From NCBI GenBank assembly GCA_009733575.1, contig ML769499.1, forward strand, positions 62,001 through 126,000: a DNA stretch of 64,000 nucleotides, given 5' to 3'. Below the pieces are notes generated by a model. That model was not told where the DNA came from. It searched no databases and saw only the letters and a program-made list of their open reading frames with translations. The first letter of the stretch is position 1; each line of letters opens with the position of its first letter. Positions 59,504-64,000 of the stretch are shown piece by piece. The DNA is from Gymnopus androsaceus JB14. Its lineage: Eukaryota; Basidiomycota; Agaricomycetes; Agaricales; Omphalotaceae. The translations under genes and the position numbers were made by a program.

Positions 59504-59899
59504 TGTTGAACAGCAAGTGAGACTAAATGATGAAATCACCTTACTAACCAAGTGTAAGACTTGAGGAGTGAAAGAGTAGTGAGAGAGTTTAGTATTGTCT
59601 AAGAAGACAGTAAAGCAGTAGTATGCAGAGTGATAGAAACTACAGGTAAACTACTATAGTTTATATACTAAATGTCTGTAAAACTACATAGTACCCTAAG
59701 AGTCCTAGACACAGATCTTGTATACAAAAATAATTACAATTGCAGGTTTTACTCTATTCTACAAATTACTACAGTTGTAGGTACCATCAATTACTATTAT
59801 ATCACTAGCACTGTATTTGGCGTGCAAACTTTGGGCCTGCCTCCGCTTCCCTCCCCTCTCTTGCTATGTTAGGGTTCACCCTTCAGGCAAACCCTAACA
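59504..59899 (-). repeat. LTR-like block
   Basis: It runs TGTTGAACAG … CCCTAACA on the plus strand, so it starts TG and ends CA on either strand. Read on the minus strand it starts TGTTAGGGTTTGCCTG, a shape common in fungal LTRs, with a palindrome (TTAGGGTT … AACCCTAA) at 59869-59897. No matching 5-bp target duplication is visible (AGGAA versus AGAGC) and no partner LTR was found. Confidence 0.45.
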
Positions 59900-61280
59900 A
59901 GAGCTAGCCACAGCATTGCATAGAAAGAAAAATTAAAAAATGCTTAATTGTACACAACAATGATTTGAACGCTCATTGCCAGGTACATAATTCATCACAC
60001 ATCTCTGATTTGGTGACTGAGAATACCACTTTGCCATCAGGTGCATGTAGATTTTGTAATGTAATTTAAGTACATGACATCACCATTGTTAGGCTTTATT
60101 TAGGTATATTACAATTGTAGTTATTTTATAGAATAAGGTAAAACTGGTCTCAACAAGACTGGCATCATGGGTTGACCCTAAATCTAATAATAGGTACAGT
60201 ATTAGTAAGTTTACATGTGTACAATGGTCCCTACAATGTGATGTATGTATATACATCAGCAGTTGATATCCTAGCTATAATCACATGTACATAAGTAGCA
60301 AATAATATTAATCAAATGATATCAACACATAGGAATGTGATTTCGGTGATTGGTAAGCCAATGTTGAATAGCTACAAAAGACTCTGCAGAGATGACTTGC
60401 ACTGAAACCAAATGGGCAAAAAATCATATCTGTAATAAATATATTCATTCACTGGGTAATTTTGAACAATGGGAACTTGATTCTAGTTGTGCTCAACAAG
60501 TGGCTACTAACCACTTTCCTTGAAGGCTGAGAGCTATTAAAAAATGTTTGACATGAAGGCGGATTCCAGAGGTAGGGAGCTTTTCGGCAGGTCTCAGCAA
60601 ACAACAGACCTTCTGCAGTAATTGTAATGCACAATTCATTGCTTTTTAGTGCACATGAATTCATTTACACAATTGCTGCACTTCACTATATCCTCTTTGC
60701 CACCCCTAGTGCATGCAAATAGAGTTCAATATGCTCTATAATGTTGGCTTACCAACCATGCTTCTATCTTCAGTATATATGGTACATCACAGTAATGTAT
60801 CACAACTTGCTTAACTCCAAATTCTGAGCAACTTAGTTATTTCACCCTTATTCAATGATTTCCATTGATTATAGCATTACTGTGTTGTGTCCATATATCC
60901 GGTGCACTGTCATGGGATACAAGGATCTGGTATGGCTTCGTATTTTTCACCTTGATCTTGTCACTGAATAAAGCCCACAACACATCTAGCCAGATCTAAA
61001 CACATCCAGTGCACATTTTGCTTTCCTGCTTGTTAGATCACTAGATATCATGGCTCTTGGTGTATAACCTTGTGGGAGGAAAAGTTGATGCTAGGAACAG
61101 GTCTTAGCATTGACTGGTATCAAACTCCGTTGGATTAAGGGTTAGGGGTTAGGGATTAGGAGTTAGGGGTTAGGGCAGATCATGCCTGATAAGCTTTCTA
61201 CATTGTACTAACAGATATCTGAGCAGATCTAGCAGGATCTGTGCATTTTTTTGTCACCTTCCCTCCTTTCCCTCTGTGTG
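59900..61280. other. AT-rich DNA, no identified gene
   Basis: About 1.4 kb without any motif-bearing frame. It includes the telomere-like tract at 61134-61176 close to the truncated LTR of the next element. Confidence 0.45.
61134..61176 (+). repeat. interstitial telomere-like tract
   Basis: The tract reads ATTAAGGGTTAGGGGTTAGG followed by GATTAGGAGTTAGGGGTTAG and GG, about seven imperfect TTAGGG/TTAGGGG units. TTAGGG is the usual telomere repeat of filamentous fungi. It lies inside transposon-rich sequence, not at a chromosome end. Confidence 0.75.
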
Positions 61281-61440
61281 CAACTGCAGAATGGCTGGAT
61301 AAACCATGTTCCTCAACACTCTCACTTATCCAGACATGAAGCAGAAGAATATGCAGTAAAGAAACAAATGTAAGAAGAAGAAATCAATGGAATGCCTATA
61401 GTAGAAAAACATAGAGCATATAGTAAAAATTATAAAGTTC

Positions 61441-62330
61441 TCACTGAAGCCTACCATGGTAAAAGTTTAGAATTATCTGTATCTGCTGAAAGACCATAAG
61501 TTTCCATAGGAGAGGTAATAGCACCTGCTGCAGTAAGAGGAGCAGTATTATCAGGATACTTGTTCCAATAATGACCAAGCTTTCCATATCCAAAACAGCG
61601 AACTTCAGAAAGTGGGCAATGAGGCCTGATGGCAAGGGCAGCTGCAGCTGACAGGTGGGAAGTAGCTATGAACCCACTTGCAACCTTCTGCTGATGGTCC
61701 AAGATGCATTTATGCTCTTCATGCAACAAGCAATGGGTGACATAATTAAAGTCAGGTCCAGGAGATAGAATGGGAGGATAGACGGAGGTGATAGTAGAGA
61801 CTGGAAGGACATTAAGCTGAGATTCAATGTGAGATTTGATAGTGGTGAACACATTTTCATAGGACATAGGTAGGCTGGCAAGGAGAATGGTCATTTGGAG
61901 TGTATCATCCAGGATAATCTCAATGGATTTGAGTGACTCATCAAGCTCATTGAACCTGCTGATGCCTGAGGGGATATTGTCTGGCATATCCTTGGACTTC
62001 CAGAGGGAGACAAATTGTTGAAGTAGAGTCATCCAATTGGCCCAACCAGAGGATTCATGAATCTCTCTGAGGACCTTCCACATCTCAACAGGACCTCGAG
62101 CCTTGCATGTGTGCGTAAGCTGAGAGTCTGCAACATGCAGAGCAATCTCAGCACATGCTTACTGAGTGTGCTTATCCCAAGCACATTGACAAGAAGTATT
62201 GGTGGTGGGATGAGGCTCAGAAACATTGACAATTGACCAGAGATCCTTTCAAGTCAATTGCATCTCCATACGGTACTTCCAATTGAAGTAGTTCCCTTCA
62301 TTGAGCAGCTTGAATCAGGTTGACAATGAA
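61441..62330 (-). pseudogene. copia-type gag
   Basis: The start side reads NEGNYFNWKYRMEMQLT, then IALHVADSQLTHTCKARGPV and EMWKVLREIHESSGWANWMT. It continues with LLQQFVSLWKSKDM, MTILLASLPMSYENVFTTIK and a zinc knuckle CFGYGKLGHYWNKYP, where two of the expected Cys are Tyr. The stop is at 61441. The UBN2-type gag architecture is clear. Two stops in the first 60 codons and the lost knuckle cysteines indicate decay. Confidence 0.8.
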
Positions 62331-62573
62331 GATGAGTGGGGCTCCATGATGACAATGGCAATGTAATGATATAGATAGCATAGACATGCAGAAGACAGGG
62401 TTGAGACATGAGAGATGATGTAGAAATGCAAAAGACAGCATAGAGATGTAAAAGACAGTGTAGAAACACAAAAAACAGCATAGAAATGCGAATGACGTAG
62501 AAACACAAAGGTTGTAGAGACAACTGGTTACTTTGATTAGAGGAGGCAGAGGGTAAGACCCAGTCTCATAATC

Positions 62574-62721
62574 TGTTGAGTAAAGTGACAACAATGGGGG
62601 GGAAAAGTGAAACCAAAAGTGTATTTCCAATAGTCTAAGGCGGGTCTATATACTGGAGGTTAAACTAAGAGGCAGTGCCTGTGCAACTGCGGAATGGCTG
62701 GATAAACCATGTTCCTCAACA
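62574..62721 (-). repeat. 148-bp LTR of the gag-only element
   Basis: The ends TGTTGAG and CTCAACA are perfectly inverted. It is unusually short for a copia LTR. Its first 38 bp recur at 61281-61318 with one mismatch. Confidence 0.75.
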
Positions 62722-63771
62722 GTTTGATCTAGATGTGATTCCTAGCCAAAGGGAGTTAGATGTTATATAACTTGACAGACTAAGGCATATCCAGACTAAT
62801 TGTCTCCACTTTTTTGTATTGTATGTTGCTTTGGGAATATTCCATAGCTTAACCAAGGCAATGGATAGTATGTCATGTTTGATCAATTTAATAGCTTCTG
62901 GCTTAGTTGGGAACCATGGTTGATCAAGGATATGTCTCTGCCAATGCACTTTGGGCTGTAAGGTAAGAGTGGACATCTTCCAATGCAGTTCAGAATGGTC
63001 CTGAAGTAGTGACATTGATATTCAATGAATAACCAGAGCTAGTTTTACTCACCAGACTCAGAAATGTGATTTCAAGGCAATTATTACACTTTCAGAATAG
63101 TACCTCCATGCCTGATTTTGTTCCATCTTCCATCTCTATATCAGAATCTAAGTTATCCAAATCTACAACTCTCCTTCAGAAACATCATCATGTCCCTGAA
63201 ATTCATCACCCAGAGCATCCTTCAGGACAGGATTAGAGTATCCAATATAGTGCTGTGTAAAATATCAGGACCAGACAATTGCAGAAAAATACTGGAGTGA
63301 CTGGATTCACCTTGGATAATATTAGAACTTGAAAGCTTTGAAGCTTCCTGTGGATAGCTTTCAGATCATTTCTGCAACTCTGGTCATTTTCTGAAGGAAA
63401 TTTGATTTCATTGAGAAACTGATGAAGACTATCTGGCGGCTTCTCATATTCTGGAGGAGCACAGTAAACAGCAAAGGGGCCTGGGGGTTTGTTGGACATG
63501 AGAGGTGAGAGCAAGGTGTATTGTGTGTGGCCAGAAGGATACTGCATTGCAAGGTCAAGGTCTAACAACTGTGGGAAATCACTCCAGACAGTGTAAAAGT
63601 GTGGTGCAATTTTTCCCTTCTTTTCCTGCCCTTCAACATGTATCTTTCATGTGACATACTACCTCCCTTAAAGCCAGGTATGGTGAAAGCCACAGGGGGT
63701 ACTAGAGTACATTGAACCCCCTGAATATGTTTGCAATACAACTGGAAGTTATCTGGGCATAAGCTATGCAA
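62722..63771 (-). pseudogene. unidentified gene truncated by the LTR element
   Basis: The order on the minus strand is DNFQLYCKHIQGVQCTLVPP … VAFTIPGFKGGSMSHERYML (63771-63562), then LLDLDLAMQYPSGHTQYTLL, KPPGPFAVYCAPPEYEKPPD and RNDLKAIHRKLQSFQVLILS (63568-63300). After a gap comes VHWQRHILDQPWFPTKPEAI … NIPKATYNTKKWRQLVWICL (62950-62770). The pieces read as one protein with one or two introns, and the frame runs into the LTR at 62721. I cannot name a family. Its protein-like composition contrasts with the surroundings, and it may belong to an unknown transposon. Confidence 0.5.
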
Positions 63772-64000
63772 ATATTTACTACAGAGTTACTAATCAGTCT
63801 CACAGGCAGTCTTTCAAGTTGATTTTATCATCTGTTGTGTGCTTGCCTCTAGGGGCTATGTGCGTATTGCTTTTGTTTTGCATCTGGAAGATGCATTGAA
63901 TGGTCACATGAGTGGGTAACATGTAGCTTTATGTCCAGGAATCCATCACACTGCATCCAGAATCTTGACAGGAATCATGACCTTGCATATTTTACCGCAT
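63772..64000. other. right edge, nothing recognised
   Basis: 229 bp of AT-rich sequence. It may contain upstream exons of the unidentified minus-strand gene, but I could not extend the frame with confidence. Confidence 0.4.

Larger units (their letters stand above)
61281..62721 (-). mobile_element. gag-only copia-like LTR element (3' LTR truncated)
   Basis: On the minus strand the 5' LTR spans 62721 to 62574 (148 bp): it starts TGTTGAGGAACATGG and ends TTTACTCAACA. The first 38 bp recur at 61318-61281 as the start of the 3' LTR, after which similarity ends. A purine tract (GGATAAGTGAGAG) precedes that copy. Only gag lies between the LTRs, with no room for pol, so this is a non-autonomous or deleted element. 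It interrupts an unidentified gene at 62721. Confidence 0.75.

Noticed and set aside
59504..59899. Solo LTR with target duplication
   Set aside because: Kept only as LTR-like: the flanking five bases do not match, so a solo-LTR insertion is not demonstrated.

Overview
The window looks like a filamentous basidiomycete (Agaricomycete-type) nuclear genome. Genes are split by many 45-70 bp GT...AG introns. The gene set is fungal (epsin, YPK1/Gad8-type kinase, PDH E1-alpha, aconitase, PMA1-type proton pump, Utp22/Nrap). Two genes belong to the basidiomycete-expanded seven-helix DUF6534 family, and the transposon mix (hAT, CACTA-like, Tc1/pogo, copia) fits. All names rest on reading the translations; no search was run. 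I see no CRISPR array, rRNA gene or convincing tRNA.

Layout. Positions 1 to about 26.8 kb are a gene-dense euchromatic block: DUF6534 copy A (-, runs off the left edge), epsin (+), a small Cys-rich protein (+), YPK1 (-) and PDH E1-alpha (+) diverging from a 176-bp promoter, a truncated UTP22 copy (-), a broken PAM18 (-), DUF6534 copy B (+), aconitase (-), an N-terminally truncated PMA1 (-) and full-length UTP22 (+). From about 26.8 kb to the right edge the sequence becomes AT-richer and CpG-poor, and almost everything recognisable is transposon-derived.

The central find is a multi-level nest whose boundaries can be read base by base. A Tc1/IS630-type DDE transposase gene (27.2-39.46 kb) is split by a Ty1/copia element (27722-38864, TSD CAACT). 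The copia element carries a small MITE in its 5' LTR only (28004-28152), a solo LTR in pol (29701-30396) and a CACTA-like DNA transposon in its reverse transcriptase (32281-37447, TSD TCA). That transposon is itself split by a hAT transposon (32680-36007, TSD CCCACAAA). Removing the solo LTR or the CACTA-like element with one target copy rejoins the pol reading frame exactly. A second nest lies at 41.9-46.7 kb: a Tc1 element split by hAT-2 (42496-45714, TSD GAAAAACA) and apparently cut by an LTR. Further right are a deleted pogo element, a TAA-flanked MITE, a decayed DDE transposase beside unidentified ORFs between oppositely oriented repeat arrays, a short telomere-like tract, and a copia-like element in which only gag is visible.

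Two decay signals run through the window. Several housekeeping genes carry isolated one-base indels that break conserved motifs (YPK1, PDH E1-alpha, aconitase, PMA1, PAM18), which suggests unpolished assembly or pseudogenisation. In the transposon half, premature stops are repeatedly TGA where the family has arginine, the trace expected of CGA-to-TGA change at methylated CpG.
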